Assembly: GCA_018240595.1 (NCBI GenBank)
Contig: JAFEFL010000045.1
Span: forward strand, 43,574-107,573
Length of the DNA: 64,000 nt
Direction of reading: 5' to 3'
Origin: Pseudomonadota bacterium
Lineage (GTDB): Bacteria; Pseudomonadota; Alphaproteobacteria; Rhizobiales; Xanthobacteraceae
In this document: positions 35,308 to 45,092 of the stretch, piece after piece
How positions within the stretch are numbered: the stretch's first letter is position 1
How the letters are laid out: the number at the start of each line of letters is the position of its first letter
Made by a program: the position numbers and the translations under genes
Notes under the pieces: model-generated
Database searches by the model: none
The model's input: only the letters and a program-made list of their open reading frames with translations
What the model was told of the DNA's origin: nothing

Positions 35308-36720
35308 TCAGTAGCGGTAGTGGTTGCTCTTGAACGGGCCCTGCTGCGGCACGCCGATGTAATCGGCCTGGTCCTTGCGCAGCTCCGTGAGCTTCACGCC
35401 GATCTTGGCGAGATGGAGCTTGGCCACCTTCTCGTCGAGCGTCTTCGGCAGCACGTACACTTCCTTCTTGTACTTGCCGTCCTTGTTGTTGGCGAAGAGT
35501 TCGATCTGCGCCAAAGTCTGGTTGGTGAACGACGCCGACATCACGAAGGACGGGTGCCCCATGGCGTTGCCGAGGTTCACCAGGCGGCCTTCCGACAGCA
35601 GGATGATGCGGTGGCCGTCGGGGAAGGTGATCTCGTCCACCTGCGGTTTGATGTTGTCCCACTTCAGGTTCTTCAGCGTCGCGACCTGAATCTCGTTGTC
35701 GAAGTGGCCGATGTTGCAGACGATGGCGCGATCCTTCATCGCGCGCATGTGCTCGATGGTGATGATGTCCTTGTTGCCGGTGGCGGTGACGAAGATGTCG
35801 GCGCGCGGCGCCGCGTCTTCCATCGTCACGACCTCGTAGCCTTCCATCGCCGCCTGCAGCGCGCAGATCGGATCGATTTCCGAGACCATGACGCGGCAGC
35901 CGGCCTGGCGCAGCGAGGCGGCCGAGCCCTTGCCGACGTCGCCGAAGCCGGCGACCATGGCGATCTTGCCCGACATCATCACGTCGGTGCCGCGGCGGAT
36001 GCCGTCGACCAGCGATTCACGGCAGCCATAGAGGTTGTCGAACTTCGACTTGGTCACCGAGTCGTTGACGTTGATGGCGGGCCACAGCAGCGTGCCGGCC
36101 TTCTGCATGTCGTAGAGACGGTGCACGCCGGTGGTGGTCTCTTCCGACACGCCCTTGATCGAGTCGGCGATCGCCTGGAAGTAGCCCTTCGGCTTTTCCT
36201 TGAGCTGCTTCTTCAGCAGCGCGAAGAACACTTCCTCTTCTTCCGAACCCGGCTTGTCGAGGAACGCGGTGTCGCCCTTCTCGGCCTTGAGGCCGAGGTG
36301 GACGTACATCGTGGCGTCGCCGCCGTCGTCGAGGATCATGTTCGGGTAGCCGCCGCCGTGCCAGTCGAACAGCTTGGCGGTGTAGTCCCAGTAGTCCTTC
36401 AGCGTCTCGCCCTTGATGGCGAACACCGGCACGCCGGCGGCGGCGATGGCGGCGGCGGCGTGGTCCTGGGTCGAATAGATGTTGCACGACACCCAGCGCA
36501 CGTCGGCGCCGAGCGCGGTGAGCGTCTCGATCAGCACGCCGGTCTGGATCGTCATGTGCAGCGAGCCGGCGATGCGCGCGCCCTTGAGCGGCTGCTTCGG
36601 GCCGTATTCCTCGCGGGTCGCCATCAGGCCGGGCATTTCAGTCTCGGCGAGCGACAGCTCCTTGCGGCCGAAGTCGGCGAGGCCAATGTCCTTGACGATG
36701 TATTCCTTGGCGATGGGCAT
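35308..36720 (-). CDS. ahcY: Adenosylhomocysteinase
   Basis: 470 residues, full length for the bacterial enzyme that hydrolyses S-adenosylhomocysteine to adenosine and homocysteine in the activated methyl cycle. NAD-binding motif [12 protein letters not shown] (about 252-263) and substrate region [16 protein letters not shown] are intact, the conserved C-terminus reads [20 protein letters not shown], ending [12 protein letters not shown] 36720 follows GGGAAGGA. No SAH riboswitch could be recognised in the leader. In related genomes ahcY follows the HPr gene; here a 4-kb block separates them. Confidence 0.98.
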   Translation of the reverse strand: MPIAKEYIVKDIGLADFGRKELSLAETEMPGLMATREEYGPKQPLKGARIAGSLHMTIQTGVLIETLTALGADVRWVSCNIYSTQDHAAAAIAAAGVPVFAIKGETLKDYWDYTAKLFDWHGGGYPNMILDDGGDATMYVHLGLKAEKGDTAFLDKPGSEEEEVFFALLKKQLKEKPKGYFQAIADSIKGVSEETTTGVHRLYDMQKAGTLLWPAINVNDSVTKSKFDNLYGCRESLVDGIRRGTDVMMSGKIAMVAGFGDVGKGSAASLRQAGCRVMVSEIDPICALQAAMEGYEVVTMEDAAPRADIFVTATGNKDIITIEHMRAMKDRAIVCNIGHFDNEIQVATLKNLKWDNIKPQVDEITFPDGHRIILLSEGRLVNLGNAMGHPSFVMSASFTNQTLAQIELFANNKDGKYKKEVYVLPKTLDEKVAKLHLAKIGVKLTELRKDQADYIGVPQQGPFKSNHYRY

Positions 36721-36803
36721 GCGCGGTCCTTCCCGGTGCAGTCATGGGGGTTCGTGGAATGGCCGTGCCTATAACAGGCCCGGACCAGGGCCGCAATGCA
36801 TAT

Positions 36804-36819
36804 ATAAAGATTTCTTTAT
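36804..36819. promoter_or_regulatory. AT-rich palindrome in the ahcY-LysR spacer
   Basis: ATAAAGA-TT-TCTTTAT, a perfect 7-bp inverted repeat, within a roughly 130-base AT-rich stretch of the 252-base divergent spacer (36721-36972). It may be an operator of the LysR-type regulator or of ahcY. Further short palindromes (ATTCGAAT near 36859, CATATG near 36873) lie between it and the LysR start. Confidence 0.35.
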
Positions 36820-36972
36820 GTTTCTGTCGGCACGGTGCCCAGGTATGGAATCGATGGTATTCGAATATGTGCATATGAAATGTTGTCATTTTACACGACG
36901 CAATACGTTAAATGGAACTTCATGACATGACATACATTTTGGGCACCGGGGCTGAGGCTGTGGAGACGAACG

Positions 36973-37911
36973 GTGCACAGGCGCCACCAACAGATCAACA
37001 TTCCGACGGAAGTTGTCCGTACGCTCGTCGCGATCGCCGACGCCGGCAGCTTTTCCAAGGCCGGCGAGCGGCTGAACCTCAGCCAGCCCGCCATCAGCGC
37101 CCAGGTCAAACGGCTCCAGCTCCTGATCGGCGGCGCCATCTTCCACAAGTCCGCGGGCGGCGGTCTCGACTTCACGCCGCGCGGGCGGATGGTGCTGTCG
37201 CATGCGCGCCGGCTGCTTGAGGCCAACGACCAGATCCTGTCGCTCGGCGGCGCCGCGCCCGATCACCGGCCGATCCGGCTCGGCATCACGTCGGTCTACG
37301 TCGAGCGCTTTCTGTCGATGTGGCTGGCGGCCGGCGGCGAGCGCCGCTTCCTGTTTCACTGCGGCCGCTCCGACGACATCTCGAAGGCGCTGATCGAAGG
37401 CTTCGTCGATGTCGCGTGCCTGCTGCACAATCCGCAGCAGGTCGATGAACTGGCGGTGAGCTGGCAGGAGGACATCGTCTGGGCCCGGCGCTCGGATTTC
37501 GTCCTCAGCCCCGGCGCCCCGATTCCGTTGGTCAGCTGGCCGGGCAACTCCGCCGAACTGCCCGCCATCAATGCGCTCGAGCAGGCCGGCATTTCATATC
37601 GCATCGTCTTCACCAGTGCCGACTTGCGGGCGCGCCAGGCGGCGGTCGCGGCCGGCATCGGCCTGATGACGATGCCGGCATGGCTCGTGGCGCCGCCGCT
37701 CGTCATCGCCAACGACTATTACCTGCCCAAGCTGCGCCCGCTGCGTGCCGGCGTCGCCATCCGCCGCGGCTTCGATGCTGCCGATGCGAAGGACATTATC
37801 GCCTGGTTCACCAAGCTTGGCCCCGAGGGCACCGTGCAGACCGCGGCGGCCCAACCCAAGTCGGCGCGAGCGGCAGCCGTGGACGCGGATGTGATGGGTC
37901 ATCAGAGCTGA
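36973..37911 (+). CDS. LysR family transcriptional regulator
   Basis: 312 residues. Winged helix-turn-helix at about 9-68 (VVRTLVAIADAGSFSKAGER, LNLSQPAISAQVKRLQ), then a co-inducer-binding domain (about 95-285). GTG 36973 with GGAG nine bases upstream. Divergent from ahcY, and the first gene of a block inserted between ahcY and HPr. It cannot be tied to a target; with LysR proteins the divergent gene is usually the first candidate, but ahcY is a housekeeping gene. Confidence 0.9.
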   Translation: MHRRHQQINIPTEVVRTLVAIADAGSFSKAGERLNLSQPAISAQVKRLQLLIGGAIFHKSAGGGLDFTPRGRMVLSHARRLLEANDQILSLGGAAPDHRPIRLGITSVYVERFLSMWLAAGGERRFLFHCGRSDDISKALIEGFVDVACLLHNPQQVDELAVSWQEDIVWARRSDFVLSPGAPIPLVSWPGNSAELPAINALEQAGISYRIVFTSADLRARQAAVAAGIGLMTMPAWLVAPPLVIANDYYLPKLRPLRAGVAIRRGFDAADAKDIIAWFTKLGPEGTVQTAAAQPKSARAAAVDADVMGHQS

Positions 37912-37995
37912 TGCCGCATCACTGACCAATCCGCGTTCAAGAACGCCGATTGTTTGATTCAAGGAACATCAAGGCGCCGGTGAAACCTTGGGCGC

Positions 37996-38430
37996 ATGAC
38001 AAAGAGCCCAAACCGCTCCGCATTCATGGCCGACCGCGGCGGCGCCGCCGCGGTCGAGTTCGCCATCGTCATTCCCGTGTTCGCGATGCTGCTGTTCGGC
38101 ATCTTCGCCTATGGCAGCTATCTCGCCGTGGTCCACGGTGTGCAACAGCTCACCGCGGAAGCCGCCCGCGCTTCGATCGCGGGCGTGACCGACACCGAGC
38201 GCGCCTCGCTGGCGCAGGCCAATATCGCCAGCAATGTCGGCTCATATCCCTTTCTGACGACGAACGACCTCACGGTGCAGTCGGCCGCCACGGACGCCGC
38301 GACCGGCACCTTCACGGTGACGGTCCGTTACAACGCCGCCGACATGTTCATCTTCAATCTGCCGAGCCTGATCCCGATGCCGTCGCCGGTGATCGTCCGC
38401 ACCGCGGCGATCCAGCGTGGCGGCTATTAG
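37996..38430 (+). CDS. TadE-family pilus-assembly pseudopilin
   Basis: 144 residues: a short basic N-terminus, then DRGGAAAVEFAIVIPVF and AMLLFGIFAYG, the TadE pattern of a pseudopilin-like cleavage region and transmembrane helix (Glu at about residue 21 is the conserved +5-type glutamate). The rest is periplasmic. TadE and TadG are minor pilins of Flp/Tad pili. No tadA/B/C, cpaB or rcpA genes are present, so it is a detached pair. Followed nine bases on by the tadG-like gene. Confidence 0.82.
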   Translation: MTKSPNRSAFMADRGGAAAVEFAIVIPVFAMLLFGIFAYGSYLAVVHGVQQLTAEAARASIAGVTDTERASLAQANIASNVGSYPFLTTNDLTVQSAATDAATGTFTVTVRYNAADMFIFNLPSLIPMPSPVIVRTAAIQRGGY

Positions 38431-38439
38431 GAGGCGCCG

Positions 38440-40100
38440 ATGATCCGGCATTTGAGGCGCTTCGCCGCCGACCGGCGGGGCGCGGTCGCCATCACCTCGG
38501 CGTTGCTGATGACGGCGTTGATCGGGTTCACCGCGCTCGGCGTCGATGTCGGCTCGGTTTATGCCGACCGGCGCAAGGCGCAGAACGTCGCCGACCTGGC
38601 GGCGCTTGCCGCGGTCGAGAACATCGCCAATGCCGACAAGGCGGCTGGCGCGACGGTCGCCAGCAACAAACTGAAGAATTCGTCCTACACGCTGCAATAC
38701 GGCGTCTATACGCCGGATCCGGCGGTGGCGCCGGCGAACCGCTTCGTGCCGTCGAACGCCTCGGGTGCCAACGCGGCGCGCGTGGTGGTGAATATGTCGA
38801 CGCCGCTGTTCTTTGCGCGCGTCATCACCGGCAAGGACAATTTTGCGATCTCGACGACCGCCACCGCGGCGCAGAGCTCGTTCGTGAGCTTCGCCATTGG
38901 ATCGCGCCTGCTGCAGGTCGACGGCGGCCTGCTCAACGCCGTGCTGGGCTCGCTGCTCGGCACCAACCTGTCGCTGTCGGCGATGGATTACAACGCGCTG
39001 CTGTCGGCGAAGCTGGACGCCTTCGGCTTCGTCAACGCGCTGGCGACCCGCCTGCAGATCACGGCGGGTACCTACGATTCGCTGCTCAGCTCGAACGCGA
39101 AGATCGGCGACATCGTGTCGGCGATGATCGATACGGCCAAAGGCCAGTACGGCGCGCTCAGTCCGGCCGTCATCGCCCTGACCAGCGTGCAGCAATCGAT
39201 CCAGGGCATCACCTCGAAGGTCGGCGTGCGCTCGATGATCGATCTCGGCCCTTACGACAACATGGCGGTCGGCACCCGGCCGCAGGCCTCGGCGTCGCTC
39301 GCCGCCTACGACCTGCTGTCGGCGATGGCCGAGCTCGCCAACGGTTCGAGCCAGGTGGCGGTCGCGCTCAATGTCTCGGTACCCGGCATCGCGGCCGCGA
39401 CCTTGAAGATCAAGATCGGCGAACGGCCGCAGGGCACGAGCTGGGTCACGTTCGGCAGTACCGGCGCCACCGTGCACACGGCGCAGACGCGCATCCTGCT
39501 CACCGTGCAGCTTGCCGGCACCGCGCCCTATGCGACCGTGACGCTGCCGATCTACATCGAGATCGCGTCGGGCACCGCGACGCTGACCGCGGTCAGTTGC
39601 GGCTTCCCCGATATCGCGACCTCCACTGCGACATTGGGGGTGACGCCCGGGCTGATCGACGCCTGGATCGGCGATGTGTCGTCGAGCGACTTCAAAGACA
39701 CATCGCGCGCGCCCAATCCCGGCGCCGCCACGATCGTCAATGTCGCCGGGCTCCGGTCACGGCGCGGGCGCACGTCGCCATCAGCAACATGTCGGCGACG
39801 CCGGTGACGTTCTCCTACAGCGACATCATGAACCAGACCAAGAAGACCGTCGGCACCACGAGCTATGTCTCGTCGCTGGTCTCGAACCTGATCGGCGACA
39901 CCACGCTCGGCGTGAACGCCTTCGGCTTCGGCCTGAGCGCGCCGCTGGTCTCGTCCGGAGTCAACAATGTCCTGGTGGCGGCGACGACGCCGATCGATCA
40001 GCTGCTGGCGTCGATCCTGCAGACGCTGGGCGTCGGGCTGGGGCAGGCGGATGTGTGGATGTCGGGCATCCGCTGCGACGGCGGCGTTCTGGTGCTGTGA
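38440..40100 (+). pseudogene. TadG-like protein, frameshifted near 39750
   Basis: The frame from ATG 38440 (AGGAGG upstream) encodes the TadG N-terminus (FAADRRGAVAITSALLMTA) and a long periplasmic part up to GAATIVNVAG, then goes into an Arg-rich nonsense tail and stops at 39807. A frame shifted by one base continues exactly in register from about 39750 (VTARAHVAISNMSATPV) to the stop at 40100. One extra base in or near the GGG run 39748-39750 would restore one protein of about 550 residues. Real mutation or sequencing error cannot be told apart here. Confidence 0.78.
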
Positions 40101-40151
40101 CGAGCTCGGCGCGGCTTGCGTGCCGGCGGGCGGCTGTGGTCCAGTGCCGGC

Positions 40152-40640
40152 ATGACCACAGTCTACGACTTCAGCGCCCGCGGCCTCGACGGCGCCGATG
40201 TGGCGCTCGAGCACTATCGCGGCCAGGTTCTGCTCGTCGTCAACACGGCGAGCCAGTGCGGCTTCACCAAACAATATGCCGGGCTCGAGACGCTGTATGA
40301 GAATTTGAAGGACCGCGGCTTCAGCGTCCTCGGCTTTCCCTGCAATCAGTTCGGCGGCCAGGAGCCCGGCGATGCCGCCGAGATCGCCAGCTTCTGCACG
40401 CTGAATTACGGCGTCCGTTTTCCGATGTTCGACAAGATCGACGTCAACGGTGCGGCCGCCCATCCGCTTTACCAATGGCTCAAGGGGGAGGCGAAGGGGC
40501 TGCTCGGCAGCGAAGCGATCAAATGGAATTTCACCAAGTTCCTGATCGATCGCGCCGGACATGTCGTCGATCGCTTCGCGCCGACGACCGAACCGTCCGC
40601 CATTCGTGACCGTATCGAAGCGCTGCTGGACAAAAGCTGA
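40152..40640 (+). CDS. Glutathione peroxidase-family peroxidase
   Basis: 162 residues. The peroxidatic Cys36 sits in [12 protein letters not shown], Gln70 in [10 protein letters not shown] and Trp at about 124 in [11 protein letters not shown]; the three form the classical site. It is a Cys-, not selenocysteine-, enzyme and cytoplasmic. Bacterial members often use thioredoxin rather than glutathione. ATG 40152; no strong ribosome binding site. It lies between the tad genes and HPr. Confidence 0.92.
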   Translation: MTTVYDFSARGLDGADVALEHYRGQVLLVVNTASQCGFTKQYAGLETLYENLKDRGFSVLGFPCNQFGGQEPGDAAEIASFCTLNYGVRFPMFDKIDVNGAAAHPLYQWLKGEAKGLLGSEAIKWNFTKFLIDRAGHVVDRFAPTTEPSAIRDRIEALLDKS

Positions 40641-40673
40641 GCCGCGATCCGGGCGCTGCGCGCGCCAGCCGGA

Positions 40674-40985
40674 CTATTCTTCCTCGCCGAAGCGATCGGA
40701 GACCAGCGCGCACAGATCCTCGACCGCGGCCTGGGCCTGCTTGCCGGTCGCCTTGATGGTGATCATCGAGCCGGGGCCGGCGGCCAGCATCATCAGGCCC
40801 ATGATCGAGGTGCCGCCGACGGTTTCGCCGCGGCAGGTGACGATGATGGCGGCGTCGAATTTTTCGGCGTGCTGCACGAATTTGGCCGAAGCCCGGGCGT
40901 GCAGGCCCTTCTTGTTGACGATCTCGACTTCGCGGCTGACACCGGCACCGTGCGGATCGGAAGCGTCGCTGCGCGGCAGGGTCAT
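40674..40985 (-). CDS. ptsH: HPr-family phosphocarrier protein
   Basis: 103 residues, slightly longer than E. coli HPr (85) because of an N-terminal extension. His29 in KKGLHARASAKFV is the phosphoacceptor; the region around residue 60 has GTSIMGLMMLAAGPG, including the regulatory Ser46-type position phosphorylated by HprK. No sugar-specific EII permeases are present, so this is the regulatory (nitrogen-type) phosphotransfer chain. Ten bases after the EIIA gene on the same strand. Confidence 0.93.
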   Translation of the reverse strand: MTLPRSDASDPHGAGVSREVEIVNKKGLHARASAKFVQHAEKFDAAIIVTCRGETVGGTSIMGLMMLAAGPGSMITIKATGKQAQAAVEDLCALVSDRFGEEE

Positions 40986-40995
40986 TTGCCCGAAA

Positions 40996-41397
40996 TCATT
41001 TGCCGTTGAGCACGCGGCTGGCGATCGTGCAGTACTTGCGGCCGGCTTCCTGGGCGGCGGCCACGGCGTCCTCGAGCGGACAGGTCTCGCGGACCTTGGC
41101 GAGCTTGATCAGCATCGGCAGATTGATGCCGGCGAGCACCTCGACCTTGGGCTGGCTCATCACGGAAATGGCGAGGTTGGAGGGCGTGCCGCCGAACATG
41201 TCAGTCAGGATGGCGACGCCTTCGCCGGAATCCACGCGCTTGACGGCGTCGAGGATGTCCATGCGGCAGCGTTCCGCGTCGTCATCGGGGCCGATGGTAA
41301 CAGCCTCGATCTGGGTTTGCGGACCCACAACGTGCTCGAGCGCAGAGCGAAACTCGGTGGCGAGTCGCCCGTGGGTCACTAATACGAGGCCGATCAT
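40996..41397 (-). CDS. PTS system EIIA component, mannose family
   Basis: 133 residues starting MIGLVLVTHGRLATEF; His9 in VTHG is the phosphorylation site of EIIA-Man. LTDMFGGTPSNLA is the conserved second motif. In alphaproteobacteria this soluble EIIA receives phosphate from HPr and acts as a regulator together with HprK. ATG 41397 is preceded by GAGGAG, so the longer frame upstream is not used. The gene begins 262 bases after hprK ends; that spacer contains ATGGTTAA (41584) and no gene. Confidence 0.92.
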   Translation of the reverse strand: MIGLVLVTHGRLATEFRSALEHVVGPQTQIEAVTIGPDDDAERCRMDILDAVKRVDSGEGVAILTDMFGGTPSNLAISVMSQPKVEVLAGINLPMLIKLAKVRETCPLEDAVAAAQEAGRKYCTIASRVLNGK

Positions 41398-41659
41398 TCC
41401 GAACTCCTCGCGGGCGCCTTGTTCATATTGTTGCGCCGCACGAATGGGGGCGCATTGAGGCGCATCCGCAGCCCGCTGGCAAGGGCTTGACTCGCTATAT
41501 AAGCGCTCTGCTGCAACGCGGAAAGGCGGTGTCAAGAGCAGGCTCTATCTAGGGTTTCGGGCGAAAGGAACGCTACGCCCTTTATGGTTAATTTTTCTTA
41601 AGGAAACGTGGGGTGGGGGCGTAGCGCAGGCCGATTCCGGGGTCAATTCTCCTCGGCGG

Positions 41660-42106
41660 CTATCCCCCGGGCATCGGCCTCGAACCGAGACAGCCGACCA
41701 GCACTGGAAGCGGGTTCGCGTCCGGTGCGACGGCAAGCCGCGGCAATTCGATACCGGAAAGGGCCGTCCGCGCGGCTTCCGGAGGCGGCAGCCGCTCGGC
41801 ATCGCTGGCGGAAAGGTCGATCACCAGACCGACCACAGCCACCGGCTCGTGGGGCAGGCGGCGGATGCCGAGGCCACGGATTTCGATCAGTCCGGCAAGC
41901 GACACAGCCGGCCTGACCAGAAGGCGGCCGTTGCGAGCTTCAAGGACGACCCGATCATCCCCGACGAGCCGCGCGAATGGTAAACCGCCGCGCTCCGATA
42001 GCCTGATCAATTCGAAGGCCAGCCGCGACTTGCCGGCGCCGGACGGCCCGCGGATGAGCAGCGCATGGGCGCCGATGAGGACGGCCGAGGCGTGGGTGGT
42101 TGTCAT
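41660..42106 (-). CDS. hprK: HPr kinase/phosphorylase, short alphaproteobacterial form
   Basis: 148 residues containing only the catalytic P-loop domain: Walker A GPSGAGKS at about 20-27, then LVGDDRVVLE and the HprK-type LIEIRGLGI. The N-terminal domain of Firmicute HprK (about 310 residues) is absent, as in other Rhizobiales. It would phosphorylate HPr on serine. Same strand as chvG, HPr and EIIA, in the expected order. Confidence 0.92.
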   Translation of the reverse strand: MTTTHASAVLIGAHALLIRGPSGAGKSRLAFELIRLSERGGLPFARLVGDDRVVLEARNGRLLVRPAVSLAGLIEIRGLGIRRLPHEPVAVVGLVIDLSASDAERLPPPEAARTALSGIELPRLAVAPDANPLPVLVGCLGSRPMPGG

Positions 42107-42109
42107 TTG

Positions 42110-42239
42110 TCATTCCGGGGCGCGGCCGAAGGCCGCGAGCCCGGAATCCATAGCCCTTGTCGAAGCAAATGGCACGGGGGCTCAAATCGCGGCTGCGGCG
42201 TATGGATTCCGGCCTCGCGCTTCGCGCGCCCCGGAATGA
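42110..42239. repeat. Composite inverted repeat between hprK and chvG
   Basis: A 130-base element: outer arms TCATTCCGGGGCGCG / CGCGCCCCGGAATGA, inner arms CCGGAATCCATA / TATGGATTCCGG, with small GCCGAAGGC-type hairpins in between. Lies in the 142-base spacer, so it probably folds in the mRNA between chvG and hprK. Confidence 0.8.
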
Positions 42240-42248
42240 ACACGTCGA

Positions 42249-44069
42249 TCACTTCGCCGGCAAACGCACGATGAAGCGCGCGCCGAGGATGCGCGGTTCG
42301 TCCTCGCCGGTTTCTTCGTTCCTGCGCGTGCCCGCGCCGATGCGGTTCTCGACCCAGATGCGGCCGCCGTGGGCGTCGACGATCTGCTTTGAGATCGACA
42401 GGCCGAGGCCGGAGTTCTGGCCGAAGCCTTGATGCGGCCGGTCGGTGTAGAAGCGCTCGAACACTTTCTGCAGCGCATCGGGCCGAATGCCGGGGCCGTC
42501 GTCATCGACGATGATCTCGATCTCGCCCTTGAGCTTGCGGCAGGTGACGCGCACGGTGCCGCCTTCCGGCGAGAACGAGCGCGCATTGTCGATCAGGTTC
42601 GACACGACCTGGCCAAGCCGCGAGTCGTGGCCCGGCATCTTGAACTGCGACGGCTGGCCGCCTTCGAAGGTCAGCGTCACCTTGACGTTGTTCTTGTCGA
42701 CTTCATTGGCCGCCGACACCAGTGCGTCGAGCAGCTTGGCGAGATCGACGATCGCCACTTCATGACGTTGCAACTCGGCGTCGAGGCGGCTGGCGTCGGA
42801 AATGTCGGAGATCAGGCGATCGAGGCGGCGGATGTCGTGGGCGATGACGTCGAGCAGGCGCTTGCGGTTGATATCGGTCTTGGCCATCGGCAGCGTTTCG
42901 ACCGCCGAGCGCAGCGAGGTCAGCGGATTCTTCAGCTCATGCGACACGTCGGCGGCGAAACTCTCGATCGCCTCGATGCGGCTGTACAGCGCATTGGTCA
43001 TATCGCGCAGCGCGCCGGACAGTTCGCCGATCTCGTCGCGGCGGCTGGTGAAGTCCGGAATTTCGACGCGCGTCTTGATGCGCCGGCGCACGCGCTCGGC
43101 GGCATCGGCAAGGCGGCGCACCGGGCCGGCGATGGTGCCGGCGAGCAGGATCGACAGCACCACCATCACGCCGGCGGCGATGAGGAACACCTTGACGATG
43201 GCGAGCCGCTCGGCCTCGACCATGTCGTCGATGTCGGCGCCTTGCGTCGACAGCATCAGCGCGCCGCGCACGGCGCGGAAGCGCTGCACCGGCACCGCGA
43301 CCGAGACGATCACCTCGCCGCGGTCGTTGACGCGCACCATGCTGGCGTGGTGACCGGCCAGCGCGTCGGCGACTTCCTGATAGCTCTTCCCATTTTCCGG
43401 GCCGAGCTCCTTGTACAAAGGCAGGTCGCCGCGACCGAGCCAGCGGCGGATGGCAATGAAGCCGCGCTCCATCAGGCTCGGTTGCTCGGCGGTCGGCGAC
43501 GGCAGGTCGAAACGCAGCACGTCGCCGCGGCCGTAGAGATTGCGGCTGTCGAGAATGAGCACGCCTTCGCGGTCGTAGATGCGGGCGCGTGTCTTGGTCG
43601 GCGACACGAGGCGGCGCAACACCGGCGCGACGCGTTCGGGATTGATGGGGAATTCGATGCCGGACAGGGAATCGTCCGGGCCGTAGCTTTCGCCCGCCTG
43701 CAATTCGAGCAGGCGGTCGGGATCGATGGTGACCGCGTCGCTCTCGACGGTTGCGGACGCGGCGATGGCGCCGGCGATGATCTCGCTCTGCACCAGCAGG
43801 CTCTGCACGCGCGCGTCGATCAGGCCGGCGCGGAATTGCGACAGATACATCTGACCGACCAGCAGCGCGACCAGGCCGGCGAGATTGAGGAAGACGATGC
43901 GGCGCGTGAGGCTGGAGAAGCTCAGCGTGACGAAGAACGTCCACGCCGAACGCACGAAGCGCACCGGGTTCCAGTCACGCTTCTTCGTCGGGGCGTCGTC
44001 GTCGGCCGAAACCCCGGGTTCGACCGCCTCGGCCTCGCGCGCTTGCTGCTCTGCGGTTCGATCGAGCAC
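42249..44069 (-). CDS. chvG: Sensor histidine kinase ChvG
   Basis: 606 residues, full length. Transmembrane helix 1 at about 57-75, a periplasmic sensor domain to about 270, helix 2 at about 288-310, HAMP to about 355, the dimerisation/phosphoacceptor domain with SHELKNPLTSLRS (His at about 377), and the ATPase domain with ISDASRLD, FNERF-like KVFERFYTD and the GLGLSISKQI G-box. ChvG (ExoS) responds to acidity and envelope stress and phosphorylates ChvI; in Agrobacterium and Sinorhizobium it controls exopolysaccharide and virulence. GTG start at 44069. Lies between chvI and hprK as usual. Confidence 0.96.
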   Translation of the reverse strand: MLDRTAEQQAREAEAVEPGVSADDDAPTKKRDWNPVRFVRSAWTFFVTLSFSSLTRRIVFLNLAGLVALLVGQMYLSQFRAGLIDARVQSLLVQSEIIAGAIAASATVESDAVTIDPDRLLELQAGESYGPDDSLSGIEFPINPERVAPVLRRLVSPTKTRARIYDREGVLILDSRNLYGRGDVLRFDLPSPTAEQPSLMERGFIAIRRWLGRGDLPLYKELGPENGKSYQEVADALAGHHASMVRVNDRGEVIVSVAVPVQRFRAVRGALMLSTQGADIDDMVEAERLAIVKVFLIAAGVMVVLSILLAGTIAGPVRRLADAAERVRRRIKTRVEIPDFTSRRDEIGELSGALRDMTNALYSRIEAIESFAADVSHELKNPLTSLRSAVETLPMAKTDINRKRLLDVIAHDIRRLDRLISDISDASRLDAELQRHEVAIVDLAKLLDALVSAANEVDKNNVKVTLTFEGGQPSQFKMPGHDSRLGQVVSNLIDNARSFSPEGGTVRVTCRKLKGEIEIIVDDDGPGIRPDALQKVFERFYTDRPHQGFGQNSGLGLSISKQIVDAHGGRIWVENRIGAGTRRNEETGEDEPRILGARFIVRLPAK

Positions 44070-44120
44070 TTGGTTGGTCCGAGATCCAGGCGCAGGTTAA
44101 TTGGCGTGCCCGTTACCCGC

Positions 44121-44190
44121 TCGTCCCCGCGAAAGCGGGGATCCAGTTCGATATCTCCGGCCTACTGGATTCCCGCTTGCGCGGAAATGA
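44121..44190. repeat. Imperfect inverted repeat between chvI and chvG
   Basis: Left arm TCGTCCCCGCGAAAGCGGGG (44121 on, to 44147) and right arm 44164-44190 are reverse complements with several mismatches and a 16-base loop. The arm is the same family as the perfect copy at 12309. It separates chvI from chvG by 169 bases in total. Confidence 0.8.
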
Positions 44191-44238
44191 ACGGAGGATG
44201 TGGCTACCCGCGCAGTCTAGCGCAAATGCCGCCCCGGA

Positions 44239-44937
44239 TCATTCCTTGAAACGATAGCCCACGCCGTACAGCGTCTCGATCATTTCGAAGTCGTCGTCGA
44301 CGACCTTGAACTTCTTGCGCAGGCGCTTGATGTGGCTGTCGATGGTGCGGTCGTCGACATAGACCTGGTCGTCATAGGCCGCGTCCATCAACGCGTTGCG
44401 GCTCTTGACCACGCCCGGGCGGGTAGCGAGCGCCTGCAGGATGAGGAATTCCGTGACGGTCAGGGTCACCGGCTCGCCCTTCCAGGTGCAGGTGTGGCGC
44501 TCCGGGTCCATGCGCAGCAGGCCGCGCTCGAGAACCTTGGTGGTGTCGATTTCCTTCGGAGCCGAGCCGTCCTTCGGCGTCGAACGGCGCAACACCGCCT
44601 TGACGCGCTCGACCAGCAGGCGCTGCGAAAAGGGTTTGCGGATGAAATCGTCGGCGCCCATCTTGAGGCCGAACAGTTCGTCGATCTCCTCGTCCTTCGA
44701 GGTGAGGAAGATAACGGGAACGTCGGATTTCTGGCGCAGGCGGCGCAGTGTCTCCATGCCGTCCATGCGCGGCATCTTGATGTCGAGGATGGCGAGGTCC
44801 GGCGGCGAGGTCTTGAACCCGTCGATGGCGGAGGCGCCATCGGTGTAGGTCATGATGCGATAGCCCTCAGCCTCGAGTGCCATGGACACCGAGGTCAGGA
44901 TATTGCGGTCATCGTCCACGAGCGCGATGGTTGGCAT
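44239..44937 (-). CDS. chvI: Response regulator ChvI
   Basis: 232 residues: receiver domain with acidic triad DDD and phosphoacceptor Asp52 in [10 protein letters not shown], then an OmpR/PhoB winged helix domain ending in [12 protein letters not shown] and GVGYRF. Partner of ChvG. ATG 44937 ([10 protein letters not shown]) is the family's usual start; the open frame upstream to 45015 is not. Divergent from the HugZ-like gene across 155 bases that must hold the chvI promoter. Confidence 0.97.
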   Translation of the reverse strand: MPTIALVDDDRNILTSVSMALEAEGYRIMTYTDGASAIDGFKTSPPDLAILDIKMPRMDGMETLRRLRQKSDVPVIFLTSKDEEIDELFGLKMGADDFIRKPFSQRLLVERVKAVLRRSTPKDGSAPKEIDTTKVLERGLLRMDPERHTCTWKGEPVTLTVTEFLILQALATRPGVVKSRNALMDAAYDDQVYVDDRTIDSHIKRLRKKFKVVDDDFEMIETLYGVGYRFKE

Positions 44938-45092
44938 AAAAGCCCCTTCTGACGTGTCGTCCCGCGAGCTTTGAAGCCTGCAAACGGGGTTTGAATTGTG
45001 GCCTCTTTGCAACAACTATGTGATTCCGGGCCAGTTTCAAGGGGAAACAGCCCCAAATGAGCCTGATTCGAGAGGCGGGAGGATAACGAGCC

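Noticed and set aside
36721..36800. SAH riboswitch upstream of ahcY
   Set aside because: The leader is short and shows none of the conserved SAH riboswitch core or stems; only a normal ribosome binding site is present.
37950..40100. 716-codon frame across tadE and tadG
   Set aside because: Only its last part (about 39750-40100) is protein-like, as the shifted end of tadG; the rest is a shadow of tadE/tadG and begins before either.
41584..41597. Full CtrA box upstream of the EIIA gene
   Set aside because: TTAA-N6-TTAA has six, not seven, intervening bases, so only the half-site is noted.
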